From: CAZVFX01 sp964626565
GTDB taxonomy: Bacteria > Myxococcota_A > UBA9042 > CAIXZC01
Assembly (NCBI GenBank): GCA_964626565.1
Contig: CAZVFX010000015.1
Location: 1-64,000, forward strand
DNA length: 64,000 bases
Direction: 5' to 3'
How positions within the stretch are numbered: the first letter of the stretch is position 1; each line of letters begins with the position of its first letter. Positions 44,276 to 53,552 of the stretch are shown piece after piece. A model generated the notes under the pieces. It was given only the letters and a program-made list of their open reading frames with translations. It searched no databases and was not told the DNA's origin. The position numbers and the translations under genes are program-made.

Positions 44276-47200
44276 TTAGCCGTCGGCCTGGCAGGCCTTG
44301 TGGGCGTCGGCGCAAGCCCCCTCGAGGGACTCATAGATGCACTGCTGGTTGATGATGTCCCAGCCGCAATCGGAAACGACGCAGCCGGTGAGAGCCTCGA
44401 AGAGGTCCTTGGAGGCCTGGGTGCCGTCGCCGTAGCAACCCCAGATGCACATCATGGAGAACCCGCAGTCAAGCGCGCATTCCAGCATCTCCGGGCACTT
44501 GGTCGGCGCGTTCAAACCAACGCACTGGCCGTTGGCGCACTGGGCATTGTCCGGGCAAGAGCCGCAGGAGCCCTGGCAGCTATCGTCACCGCATTCCTTG
44601 TTCTCGCAGTCGGGAATGCAGTCGCCGTTGGGAACGCAAGCCAGCAGACCGTTGCCGTAGTCAAAACACTCGTAGCCGGCGGGGCACTCTCCGTTGGCGC
44701 AGGAAACGGTGCAGATCTTACCGGCATCGGTAAGCAGGCAGAGTCCCGACTCGCACTGCACGCCGTACTGGCAGGGATCCCCAAGCTTGCCCTTCTTCGC
44801 CTGGCACGCCCCGCCAACGCACTCCTCATTGTCAGCGCAGGAGCCACAAGAGCCTCCGCAACCGTCGTCTCCACACGCCTTTGGCGTACCATCAGCGTTC
44901 ATGCACTGCGGTTCGCAGGCTCCGGGGCAGAGAATCGGATGCTGCCCGGATGGTTCTGCCGCGCCGTTGGTGCCGCAGTTGTAGTACCCCTGATCGGCGC
45001 TCCAGCCACACTGGGGATTGTTGGCGCAACTCTGCTCCAACACCTCGCCGTCCTGGCACCACATAAGCGTGTTGCCGTCGCAGCACCCCTGCCAGGTGTA
45101 TCCTTCGCAACCTGGGTCGGCCACACAAATGCCGTCCTGACAACTCTCCGCCGGGCTGCAACTGCCGCAGTCGCCGCCGCAACCGTCGCCGCCACACTCC
45201 TTGCCTTCACAGGAAGGTGCACAACATTCTCCCTGGTGGCAAATCTCGAAATCCATGCAGCCGCAGTCCACAGGGCAGGTCTGGCAAGTCTCGCCTACCG
45301 TAGCATCACACTGACCGTCGCCGCAGTCATCCATCACGCCACAGCCGCCGCAGTCCTCCTGGCATTCGTTGACGCAAATGCCGTCCCAGGCCGTGTTGCA
45401 GCAATAGGGGTCCTGCTGGCAGACGCACGCTTGGCACGAGCACCCGCCGCAACCGGGCGAGTTGGTGGCGGTGCAACCGTCATTTTCACCACACTGTCCG
45501 TCCTGGCAGTAAGTTCCGTCCGGGCACTCTCCGCAACTGCCCCCGCAGCCGTCGCCGCCGCACTCCTTGATCATGCCGTCTTCACTGGCGCATGAGGGCT
45601 CGCAACAGGGAGCATTACACTGTTGGATCGCCGCGTTCGCACAAATATTGTCCCAGTGATTATTGCAGCAGAAGGCGTCATTTGAGCAAACACACTCCAC
45701 CACTTCCGGGTCGTCGCAGCCGGGAGTGTCGTGGGGCTCACAGCAGCTCTCCGGAGGGCACTCTCCGCAATCTTCCGGACACTCCCAGCAGTTCTCTCCC
45801 TGGGAGCAGATCCCATCGCCGCACTCGATGCAAATGCCGCAATCGTCGGGGCACGTTTCGCAGTTCTCCCCCTGCCACTGCTGGCACCAGCCGTTGCCGC
45901 AGTTGTCCGGCTGCTGGCACTGGCCGCTGTCGGTGCATTGGAAACCGGGCGGGCACTGGCCACACTGGCCGCCACAGCCGTTGGGGCCGCACTGCTTACC
46001 CTGGCAGTCGGGCTGGCAGGCGCAGTAGTTCATCCCACATTCGTTCTTGGCCTCGTCAACGCAGATCTCGTCCCACATCGCCTCGCAACAGAACGGGTCG
46101 AATTCGCACACGCACCACATGATTTCTTCGTCCTTGCAGCCCGGGAAATCGTGGGGCTGGCAACAGTCGCCTTCCCAGCAGTCGCCACAGTCCTCGGGGC
46201 ACGTCTCGCAGTTCTCCCCGATGTTGGGCTTGCAGAAGCCGTCGCCGCAGTTTTGCTGGCCCTGCTTGCATTTGCCGTTGGGAGTGCAGAACAGCCCTTC
46301 CGGGCATTCGCCGCATTCACCATCGCAGCCGTCGTAACCGCACTCCTTGTTCTGGCACTGGGGCATGCATACGCACTGACCCATATAGTTGCATACGTCG
46401 CCAAAGTCACACTGGCCGCACTGGCCGCCACAGCCGTCGGGGCCACACTGCTTGCCGCCGCACTGAGGCTGGCACAGACAGGTGCCGAAATTGTCGCACG
46501 CATAACCGGGCGGGCAATCGCCGCAATCCCCGCCGCAGCCGTCGTCGCCGCACTGCTTGCCCACGCATTCGGGCGTGCAGTCCTGACAGGCGTTCCACGC
46601 TTCCGCACATTCGCCCTGGATCGCTTCACCAAAGCAGGGGGGCGGACCGTTTTCGCCGCAGACGTCCTGAATGCACGCCATAACGTCCATCCACTGCTGC
46701 TTGGCGTCCGACGATGTGTCGGCCCAGCACTCGCCGTTGCAATCTTCGTCGTTGGGCGGGCACCCGAACATGCACTCCGTCAGCTCCTTGCATGACAGGC
46801 TGGCAATACACTCGTGGTTCTTGCACGCCTCGCCGGGGCCGCAAATGCCACAACTGCCGCCACAACCGTCGCTGCCGCACTCCACGCCGGTGCAATCGGG
46901 GACACACACGATCTCGCAGATGTTCGCCGAATTGCAGGTGCTGCCGAAGGGGCAGGTCCCGCAGTTGCCGCCGCACCCATCGGGGCCGCAGTCCTTGCCG
47001 TCGCACTCGGGCAGGCAGCCGCCGGTGCATTCCCAGAACAGCTCCTCGCATTTCTCATACATCGCGAACTCGAAACACTCGCTGTCGGGTTCCCACATGC
47101 CGCAGGTTTCCCAGACGCAGAAGTAAAGCTCGAAGGCCAGATCGGGCGCTTCTCCCAGCAGCATGCACTCCTGGAAGCACACCGGCTCCGGCTCAAAACA

Positions 47201-48724
47201 AACTTGCTCCATGGCACATTCGAGCATCTCGGCGCAGCTACCCTGCCCCGGTATGCAGTCGCCCTGCTCGCAAGTAGTGCCGGGCGGGCAGAAGTACTCT
47301 TCGTGCCAGGTGCCGTCGTCCCCACAGAAGAGGACCAGGTCGCCTTCGCACGCGCCCTCGCCGGGCTCGCACTGGAACGGCTCGTCGACGCATTCGCCAC
47401 CCGAGCAGTACAACGGCCACGGGCATTCGTACAACACATACCATCCCGTACCTTCCTCGTTGCACCCTATGACAGTGTCACCTTCACATGCGGTCTCCCA
47501 GGGGAAACACTCGAAGGGTTTGGGTATGCACTCGCCGGCCTCGCACACTGTGCCGTCCGGACACTTCTCGGTAATCTCCCAACCCTGCCCATCTTCCTGG
47601 CACATCATGACCACGTTTTCCTTGCAGGCGAGAGCCCCGGGGTCGCACTCTTTGCCCTCCTCCTGGCATTTGGCATCGATGCAGATGGTACCCGGCGGGC
47701 ACGGTTCCGGTTCACTCCAACCCAGGTCCTCATCCAGGCACTTCGATATGCCACCGTCAATGCATTTCGCCTCGCCGGGAGGGCACAGGCCCTTGTGGCA
47801 GATGAAATCCTCGCCGCAATATGCTTCGTCCTGACACTCGCCGCACGAGAAGTCAGGGCAGCCGCTGGCGCCGCATTCTTTCCCCTCACAATCGGGCACG
47901 CACTCCTTGGAGCACTCGCCGTTGAAACAGGAGGTGTCTTCCGGGCATGCCTCTTCGAGCAACTCGGTGCCGGCATCGTTGCACACCAGCACAGTGGCGT
48001 CATCCTTACACGACTTCAAGCCAGGTTCGCACAACAGATCTTCCACGCACTCGCCATCCGTACACAGAAGCCCATCGCCACACGGAACCAGGTCGGCCCA
48101 GCCGGAACCGTTTTCCGCACAGGTGGCGGTCGCGTTGCCAACGCACCCCTTGGCCCCGGGCTCACACTGGTCCTCAAGGCAGAGATAGTCCGTCTCCAGG
48201 CACCACTCCTCCGGCAGGCAGTCGGCGTCGCCAAGGCACTCGACACAAATGTCGGCCAATTCGTCGCACACGAACCCATCGGGGCAACCGTCCCCGCAGG
48301 GCAACACACAGGCATTGTCCACGCACTCGCCGCCGTCGGGACAGTCATCGTCTGAAAGACATTCCACGCACACCGCAGCATCTACGTCGCACAGCAGGCC
48401 CTCGGGGCAGTCCCCGTCCGCCGCACAGGCGATGATGGGAACGCACTCCCATTTCTCGCACTTCTCCATGTCGCCGCAGTCGTCATCCTTGAGGCACTCC
48501 ACGCAGGTGTGGCTGAACGGATTGCACTTACCCGCCAGGCAGTCGGAGTCGTCCTCGCACGAGTTGGGCTCCACCGTTTCCCCGGAAATGTCGCCGGTAA
48601 CAATGTCTCCAGACACCCCGTCCGGATAGATCTTGGGCTTGTCCGACCCGCTGGAAGGACAGCCGGAAAAGCCGACCAGAGCCAAGCTGAGCATCAGACA
48701 CCAAGTATAGGTAGCGCTACGCAT
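44276..48724 (-). CDS. Giant Cys-rich lipoprotein with ten-cysteine and CGGxCG modules
   Basis: A 1482-residue lipoprotein; AGGAGG precedes the start and the signal peptide ends VGFSGC. The N-terminal half has many short knots (CECLKDDDCGD-like). Three ten-Cys modules lie at about 47245-47015, 46800-46575 and at the C-terminus (44500-44279). Between them are about ten CGxDGCGGxCGxC modules, three modules ending CCxxxWDxxC (about 46170-46025, 45750-45595, 45478-45355), CGDGxC-x-x-GENCxxCPxDC knots, and a GCCDGNTLMWC segment. The product must be fully disulfide-bonded outside the cytoplasm. It is the first gene of a pair with the smaller paralog. I know of no function for this combination. Confidence 0.8.
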   Translation of the reverse strand: MRSATYTWCLMLSLALVGFSGCPSSGSDKPKIYPDGVSGDIVTGDISGETVEPNSCEDDSDCLAGKCNPFSHTCVECLKDDDCGDMEKCEKWECVPIIACAADGDCPEGLLCDVDAAVCVECLSDDDCPDGGECVDNACVLPCGDGCPDGFVCDELADICVECLGDADCLPEEWCLETDYLCLEDQCEPGAKGCVGNATATCAENGSGWADLVPCGDGLLCTDGECVEDLLCEPGLKSCKDDATVLVCNDAGTELLEEACPEDTSCFNGECSKECVPDCEGKECGASGCPDFSCGECQDEAYCGEDFICHKGLCPPGEAKCIDGGISKCLDEDLGWSEPEPCPPGTICIDAKCQEEGKECDPGALACKENVVMMCQEDGQGWEITEKCPDGTVCEAGECIPKPFECFPWETACEGDTVIGCNEEGTGWYVLYECPWPLYCSGGECVDEPFQCEPGEGACEGDLVLFCGDDGTWHEEYFCPPGTTCEQGDCIPGQGSCAEMLECAMEQVCFEPEPVCFQECMLLGEAPDLAFELYFCVWETCGMWEPDSECFEFAMYEKCEELFWECTGGCLPECDGKDCGPDGCGGNCGTCPFGSTCNSANICEIVCVPDCTGVECGSDGCGGSCGICGPGEACKNHECIASLSCKELTECMFGCPPNDEDCNGECWADTSSDAKQQWMDVMACIQDVCGENGPPPCFGEAIQGECAEAWNACQDCTPECVGKQCGDDGCGGDCGDCPPGYACDNFGTCLCQPQCGGKQCGPDGCGGQCGQCDFGDVCNYMGQCVCMPQCQNKECGYDGCDGECGECPEGLFCTPNGKCKQGQQNCGDGFCKPNIGENCETCPEDCGDCWEGDCCQPHDFPGCKDEEIMWCVCEFDPFCCEAMWDEICVDEAKNECGMNYCACQPDCQGKQCGPNGCGGQCGQCPPGFQCTDSGQCQQPDNCGNGWCQQWQGENCETCPDDCGICIECGDGICSQGENCWECPEDCGECPPESCCEPHDTPGCDDPEVVECVCSNDAFCCNNHWDNICANAAIQQCNAPCCEPSCASEDGMIKECGGDGCGGSCGECPDGTYCQDGQCGENDGCTATNSPGCGGCSCQACVCQQDPYCCNTAWDGICVNECQEDCGGCGVMDDCGDGQCDATVGETCQTCPVDCGCMDFEICHQGECCAPSCEGKECGGDGCGGDCGSCSPAESCQDGICVADPGCEGYTWQGCCDGNTLMWCQDGEVLEQSCANNPQCGWSADQGYYNCGTNGAAEPSGQHPILCPGACEPQCMNADGTPKACGDDGCGGSCGSCADNEECVGGACQAKKGKLGDPCQYGVQCESGLCLLTDAGKICTVSCANGECPAGYECFDYGNGLLACVPNGDCIPDCENKECGDDSCQGSCGSCPDNAQCANGQCVGLNAPTKCPEMLECALDCGFSMMCIWGCYGDGTQASKDLFEALTGCVVSDCGWDIINQQCIYESLEGACADAHKACQADG

Positions 48725-48811
48725 ATTATCCTCCTGCGGAGATTGCAAAAACAACGCACGTGGCGTTATTATACTGATCGCATTGTGGAAAACGCAAGCG
48801 GAGGTACACGC

Positions 48812-50089
48812 GTGAACAAAATCAATTCGATCCCAGCCGGTTGGCGCTCTCTTCCGGCAGCGTCCTTCGCCGCCATACTCCTGGTCTCCCTGGCGACGGC
48901 GACGGCTCAGGAAAAAGCGGCCCCGGCAAAGACTATTGCGGGCGTCCCGGTTCTGGTGCTGGAAGGCGATCATTTTCAACGTGGCTACGCTCATGGCAAG
49001 GCGCTTCGTGCCGAGATCCTCGACCTCGTGGACAACTACATTTTGGAGCGGACATCTCCGGCGCTGTTCTACCCGATGCTGCAGTCGGTAGGGGAGTTGA
49101 TGGTGGTCGACCCCGGACTGGAGGAAGAGGCAAAGGGGCTGGTGAAAGGCGCCAGAGACGCAGGCGGCGGCAAGTTCAAGTCGGACCGCCTGCCCGCACC
49201 GTTCACCTGGCGGGATATCCTGGCCCTCAACACCTACATCGACTACCTCGGCTCAGCGTGTTCGTCGGTTTCCGCCTGGGGCCAAGCAACGCAAAAGCCC
49301 CCCTTGGAAGGAAAGGTCTGCCTGGTAAGGAATCTCGACTGGTCCCTTTCGCCGGCCCTTTTGCGTAACCAGGTCATCTTCATTCACAAACCTGCGGAGA
49401 AGGACAAGCGACCCATGATCTCGGTGGGTTTCGCCGGTTTCCTGGGCTGCCTCTCGTGCATCAACTCCGAAGGCCTCGGTGCGTTCCTCAACCTCGGATT
49501 CTCCAGCCGGTCAGGGAAATTCCCCCCGTCCGGGAAGTTCACCCCCTCGGCCCTGGCCTTCAGAACCGCGGTGGAAACTGCGCACGCAGGCGGCCCTCCG
49601 GGAGACAAGACCACCCAACTCGAATACTTCATCGAGAAGCTCACCAAGACGGAGCGGGTCGGCAGCTTCATCATCCAGGCGGTGGCGCCCCGGACCGGAC
49701 CGGCCGAACCGGCTGTCGTGGTAGAACTCGTTTCCGGTGGTCACGGGATACGCACCACCGCGGACGAACCGCAGGGCAGCAGCTTTGCGCTCGTCGCGAC
49801 CAACCACAACCGCAAGCTCAGCTCACCCGTCGACTGTGGCAGGTACAAGAAGGCACAGGCCTTCATCAAGGAAAACGAAACCGGTCTCAACCAGGATTCC
49901 CTCTGGGATCTGCTCACCGGAATCAGGCGGAGCGACACCATGCAGTCGCTGCTGTTAGTCCCCGGCACCGGGGAGATCTGGTTCTCCTTCCGCAAACCCC
50001 ACCCCGGAAAGAAGAAAGTGTTCAAGGCTACCGCCATGTCCGACGTGGAAAAGACCACCCTGGAAGAGCTGTTCAAGCTGACGCCCTAG
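48812..50089 (+). CDS. Secreted C45/AAT-like Ntn-hydrolase
   Basis: A 425-residue protein starting at GTG 48812 after GGAGG; longer in-frame readings run into the divergent gene. A signal peptide ends near TATAQ (about 32). The segment LGSACSSVSAWGQ places Cys150 as the likely N-terminal nucleophile after self-cleavage, as in acyl-CoA:isopenicillin N acyltransferases and related choloylglycine/phospholipase B-like hydrolases. It is followed by the family's LVRNLDW. Other blocks: RGYAHGKALRAEI near the start and SINSEGLGAFLN-like SCINSEGLGAFLN. Family members hydrolyse or transfer amide-linked acyl groups. The gene has its own upstream region, divergent from the giant Cys-rich lipoprotein. The substrate is unknown. 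Confidence 0.8.
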   Translation: MNKINSIPAGWRSLPAASFAAILLVSLATATAQEKAAPAKTIAGVPVLVLEGDHFQRGYAHGKALRAEILDLVDNYILERTSPALFYPMLQSVGELMVVDPGLEEEAKGLVKGARDAGGGKFKSDRLPAPFTWRDILALNTYIDYLGSACSSVSAWGQATQKPPLEGKVCLVRNLDWSLSPALLRNQVIFIHKPAEKDKRPMISVGFAGFLGCLSCINSEGLGAFLNLGFSSRSGKFPPSGKFTPSALAFRTAVETAHAGGPPGDKTTQLEYFIEKLTKTERVGSFIIQAVAPRTGPAEPAVVVELVSGGHGIRTTADEPQGSSFALVATNHNRKLSSPVDCGRYKKAQAFIKENETGLNQDSLWDLLTGIRRSDTMQSLLLVPGTGEIWFSFRKPHPGKKKVFKATAMSDVEKTTLEELFKLTP

Positions 50090-50102
50090 CCAACCCTTCA
50101 AA

Positions 50103-50123
50103 CCTACTCCAACGGGGAGTAGG
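50103..50123 (+). terminator. Hairpin after the Ntn-hydrolase gene, no U-tract
   Basis: CCTACTCC and GGAGTAGG form a perfect 8-base-pair stem with a five-base loop, 14 bases after the stop. A second imperfect CTACTCC...GTAG repeat follows. No run of T follows, so it is a weak intrinsic terminator or an RNA-stabilising hairpin. Confidence 0.4.
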
Positions 50124-50272
50124 GCTACTCCAGACTACCTGCCAGGAGTTGTAGACTCTCCCTTCCGACTTCGCCCTTCCCGACGGGGGCCGCCCGATGG
50201 CACGGGATGTGCTGTATTGCGATCCCCGGCAAACCAAGCGCAAGAGTAAATGACATCAGGGAGGGACCAAAA

Positions 50273-51979
50273 ATGGGCTGCAAACCTGAAACATCTTACG
50301 GCAGGATGGCCGCACTCCTCGCGGCGCTGCTCCTCCTGCCGTCAATCGGCCTGGGCCAGGAAAAGGTCAGGCAGGGCGAAGAGCAGGGAGGAAAGGTCAC
50401 GGCGACCAGCGTTACGGAAGGATATATTCTCGAAATCAAGGGCCGGGAACTGGTTATAGATCTGGGCACCCGGCAGGGGCTGGAATCCGGAATGTCGATA
50501 CAGATCCTGACCAGGGTATCGCTGATCCATCCGGTGACCAAAGAGAAGATAGAGGACCGCATTCCCCTGGTCACGGAGGTGGTCGCCAGGGCCGGGGAGA
50601 CCATGTCGGTAATCGTGGTGCAGAACACCGCTCCCGACAGGATCAAGGCGGGCGACTCCGTACGCGCCGAAGGGTTGTCCCCGGTGGTTGAAAGCGCGCC
50701 CCGGGCCGTGGCCGAACAGCCCCAATGCCCAGCTTGTGAAGATGACCCGGAGGCAAAGAAGGTCCACGAAGCGTGGCTGGACACAATAAGCCTCCCGCTG
50801 GAAGAGCGGGTGGTAAGGTGGATGCGCTTCCTCAAGGAGAATCCGACGTCTGCGTACAAGCAGAACATCGGCGCCGAACTGGCCTTTCTCCGCCGCACCA
50901 TCTACTCGAGGCAGGTCAGACCTGCACAACCTGAGCCGGGAGAAAAGGCGCCCTTATTGATGGAGCACGATGCGCTCAGATCCATCGACGCAGGCACCCG
51001 GATAGCGCCTGCCATTGTCATCGTATCACCTGACGCGGTGAACGCGGTGAAGCTGTTCCACCGTCGCGAAGGAGACAAATTGTACCGCATGACGCCGATG
51101 CGGAAATTCGGGGACTCCTCCTTCATGGCTGAGGTGCCACCGGAATTCACCGAACCCGGCGCGCTGGAGTACTTCATCGAAGCCAACAGCCCGTCAGGCA
51201 AGCGCCTTGCCGCGTCCGCGGATCCCAACTCACCTCATTCCATCGCCATCTCCACACCGGTGAAGCCGAAGAAAGATATCGCCGGCCGGTCCCACGCCCG
51301 CGTCGCCATCGAGTGGGCGGACTTCTATCTGACCCGGCCCGGAGAAGACTACTTCTGGAAGTCGGAGGCAGACCTGACGTACCGACTGCAATGGGGCATC
51401 ATGCACTCCTTCCGCATGGGGTTCGGAGTTTTTGAGGGGAAAGGCGGCCCCGCCAAGTGGATCGAGGACCCCGACTTATACCACACCACGTTCGAGGAGG
51501 AGTTCAAACCTACCAACCTGGCCATGACCTACGCCTACTTTGAGCCCGAGTTGAAAGTTACCGAGTACTTCCACGTGATTCCGCGGCTCGTTGTCGGCGG
51601 TGTGCGAGAGAAGCAGGAAGAAGGCGAATACGACCCCGACGTTCATGGCGGCAGGGCGGTTACCGGCATTCACGGCTATCTGCGGATCGGCAAGGACACC
51701 GAGACCAACCTGCTCATGGGCGGCAGTTTCGTTGACCAACTGGGTACCGAGGCGCTCATTGCCATGAACCTGGGGCTCTGGGATCACGTCCCGGTAGGCA
51801 TCTCCGCAGCCGCCACGAACTTCCCCGTGCAAGCGGACGACTACGCAGCCCGCCTGTTGTTTCACGCCGGGTGGCGACAAGACAACCGGTTCAGTGTTCT
51901 GTTTCATTTCGGGGCCAACATGCGCAACATCCGGCACATCGGTTTTGGCGGCGGCGCAGGCCTTGAGTTCAACTGGTAA
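50273..51979 (+). CDS. Probable outer-membrane barrel protein with N-terminal periplasmic domains
   Basis: A 568-residue exported protein; GGGAGGG precedes the ATG, which is chosen over an upstream in-frame start. A signal peptide ends near SIGLGQ. Residues about 30-135 form a small beta domain (GRELVIDLGTRQGLESGMSIQ, then VVARAGETMSVIVVQN) similar to OB-like domains of FlgT type. A Cys-containing linker follows, then a beta domain including LEYFIEANSPSGK. The last 200 residues alternate polar and hydrophobic residues, with many aromatic strand ends, and finish LEFNW, typical of a beta-barrel. It is 13 bases upstream of a second barrel-like gene. The function is unknown. Confidence 0.65.
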   Translation: MGCKPETSYGRMAALLAALLLLPSIGLGQEKVRQGEEQGGKVTATSVTEGYILEIKGRELVIDLGTRQGLESGMSIQILTRVSLIHPVTKEKIEDRIPLVTEVVARAGETMSVIVVQNTAPDRIKAGDSVRAEGLSPVVESAPRAVAEQPQCPACEDDPEAKKVHEAWLDTISLPLEERVVRWMRFLKENPTSAYKQNIGAELAFLRRTIYSRQVRPAQPEPGEKAPLLMEHDALRSIDAGTRIAPAIVIVSPDAVNAVKLFHRREGDKLYRMTPMRKFGDSSFMAEVPPEFTEPGALEYFIEANSPSGKRLAASADPNSPHSIAISTPVKPKKDIAGRSHARVAIEWADFYLTRPGEDYFWKSEADLTYRLQWGIMHSFRMGFGVFEGKGGPAKWIEDPDLYHTTFEEEFKPTNLAMTYAYFEPELKVTEYFHVIPRLVVGGVREKQEEGEYDPDVHGGRAVTGIHGYLRIGKDTETNLLMGGSFVDQLGTEALIAMNLGLWDHVPVGISAAATNFPVQADDYAARLLFHAGWRQDNRFSVLFHFGANMRNIRHIGFGGGAGLEFNW

Positions 51980-51992
51980 GGGAGGAAAGGTC

Positions 51993-53189
51993 ATGCGCTA
52001 TGCAATAGCGATTTCTACTTTGGTATCTGTTTTGGCCCTCGCTGCCCTTCCCACGCTTGCACAAAGCCCTGCTGAGGAGGCTCAGGCCCGGGCCGAAGTT
52101 GACGAAGCCGCGGAACCCGGAAGCGAAGAGCGGACACCATTTCTGGCCCACGTGGCGCCGGCTGAATTGGAAGGTGGTACCCCGCCGTACCACCTGTCGG
52201 TCACCATGCTGGGGCCGTGGCGGGGCGAAGACCTCCTTCTCCACGCCAGGATCAGCGGGCGCGGAGCGTATCAGGTCGAGAAGTTCCTGCGCTCCCCGAC
52301 GGGAAGGTACGTCGTGGCAGTACCGGAACAACTGGTGCAGCCGCCCGGCTTTGAATACTACATCAGCTCCCTCGAGGAGGGAGGCTCCGGAAATGTCAGG
52401 TTCGCGTCGCCTGAAGTGCCTCACTACGTGTTGGTCAAACCGTACCCATCACTGGTTCGGCGAGAGGCCCGGATCGAGCGTCACGACGGGCGGCGGGCAC
52501 GGGTCGAAACCTCCTTTTTCCACTATGACCTGGGGTCCGCTACCCGGATCTACGATAAGAACACCAGCAAAGAAAAGCGCATCAAGTTCGACGACCGTTA
52601 CAACACGGCGGAAGCGTCGTTCACCTACCGGTTCCTGCAGGACCAGATCTACCAGATTACTTTCGGCTACGGCATGGTCGGCGGAGTTTTGGGCGCCACC
52701 AGTCCGGACACCACGGAATTCGATAACAGCGACGTTCCCGACTCAGCCAAGCCGGAAGACCGCCCCCACCCGCCCGGCGTTTATTACGGTTTCGGCAAAG
52801 CGTACTGGGAGTTCTGGGACGCGGTAGGCGTTGAGGCCAAGGTGGTGATGGGAGCAAGCCACGAAGGGTTCGAAGCCGGCGGCGGCATCCTCGGCCGGGT
52901 CGGCACCCTGGGGAACACTCACTTCGACATCGGCGTGGAGGGCATCTCGACCGTGGGCTACCGCTTCATCACCGAGTTGAACCTGGCGGCCCACCAGTCG
53001 TTCCACTTTTCGATCCGCAACGAAATCACCGACTACCCCCGGGGGGGGGACTCAGCCACCATTCCCACCTTGAATCTCAAGATATTGAACAACGGGGTGG
53101 AGTTCGCCGGCACCGTTGGATATGCGGTACGCCAGGACTACGAAAAAGGGGGCGTCTGCTTCGGCGGCGGACTCAACTTCAACTTCTAG
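51993..53189 (+). CDS. Probable outer-membrane beta-barrel protein
   Basis: A 398-residue protein starting after GGGAGGAAAGG with a clear signal peptide (ALAALPTLAQ). A short Ig-like beta domain (about 50-145, ending FEYYISSLEEGG) resembles that of the preceding gene. The C-terminal 240 residues look like amphipathic strands (YRFLQDQIYQITFGYG, FHFSIRNEITD) and end GGGLNFNF, with a terminal Phe as in outer-membrane barrels. The two genes are likely paralogs in one operon. They lie just upstream of the mla cassette but are separated from it by a convergent lipoprotein gene, so a link is only suggestive. Confidence 0.65.
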   Translation: MRYAIAISTLVSVLALAALPTLAQSPAEEAQARAEVDEAAEPGSEERTPFLAHVAPAELEGGTPPYHLSVTMLGPWRGEDLLLHARISGRGAYQVEKFLRSPTGRYVVAVPEQLVQPPGFEYYISSLEEGGSGNVRFASPEVPHYVLVKPYPSLVRREARIERHDGRRARVETSFFHYDLGSATRIYDKNTSKEKRIKFDDRYNTAEASFTYRFLQDQIYQITFGYGMVGGVLGATSPDTTEFDNSDVPDSAKPEDRPHPPGVYYGFGKAYWEFWDAVGVEAKVVMGASHEGFEAGGGILGRVGTLGNTHFDIGVEGISTVGYRFITELNLAAHQSFHFSIRNEITDYPRGGDSATIPTLNLKILNNGVEFAGTVGYAVRQDYEKGGVCFGGGLNFNF

Positions 53190-53191
53190 GT

Positions 53192-53398
53192 TCACTGCTC
53201 AGCTTCGGCCTCTACAGCCTCCTCCGGAGCCACCGCGTCCGCCATCCCTTCCGAATCGAATAGGTCCTCCTGGCCGGGGACAACCTCCCCCGGCACCGGA
53301 TAAACCGGCCTGGTCCCGACGCGGGTGCACCCTGCCGTCAATAATCCAAGGGCCACAAGGAAACCGCTAACCAACACTCTTCCACGCTGGAAATTCAT
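53192..53398 (-). CDS. Small lipoprotein
   Basis: A 68-residue lipoprotein. GGGAGG lies 10 bases before the ATG at 53398. The signal peptide ends LLTAGC. The mature part is about 45 residues, Pro- and Glu/Ala-rich (PVYPVPGEVVPGQEDLF, then EEAVEAEAEQ), without a domain. It is convergent with the barrel gene, two bases between stops, and divergent from mlaE. The function is unknown. Confidence 0.65.
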   Translation of the reverse strand: MNFQRGRVLVSGFLVALGLLTAGCTRVGTRPVYPVPGEVVPGQEDLFDSEGMADAVAPEEAVEAEAEQ

Positions 53399-53552
53399 AC
53401 TCGGCAGACCTCCCGCGCCCATGATAAGGGAGTTAATTCCTACCGGTCAAACATGTTCGGGGCGAATTTTTTACACCCCCTCGGTTCAAGGTTATCATCG
53501 ACGGAGAGGCTGGTGGTGAGGTGTAGTGTGCGATTGAGGAGGTCGGCAGAAG

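Noticed and set aside
44300..48355. Long plus-strand open frames (431, 354 and 513 codons) opposite the giant Cys-rich gene
   Set aside because: TGC and related codons read as Ala or Ala-like on the other strand, so stops are rare. The Ala-rich translations have no domain, no ribosome-binding site pattern, and the minus-strand gene has lipobox, modules and a strong start.
50103..50123. Strong intrinsic terminator
   Set aside because: The stem is good, but no T-run follows. I kept it as a weak hairpin call.
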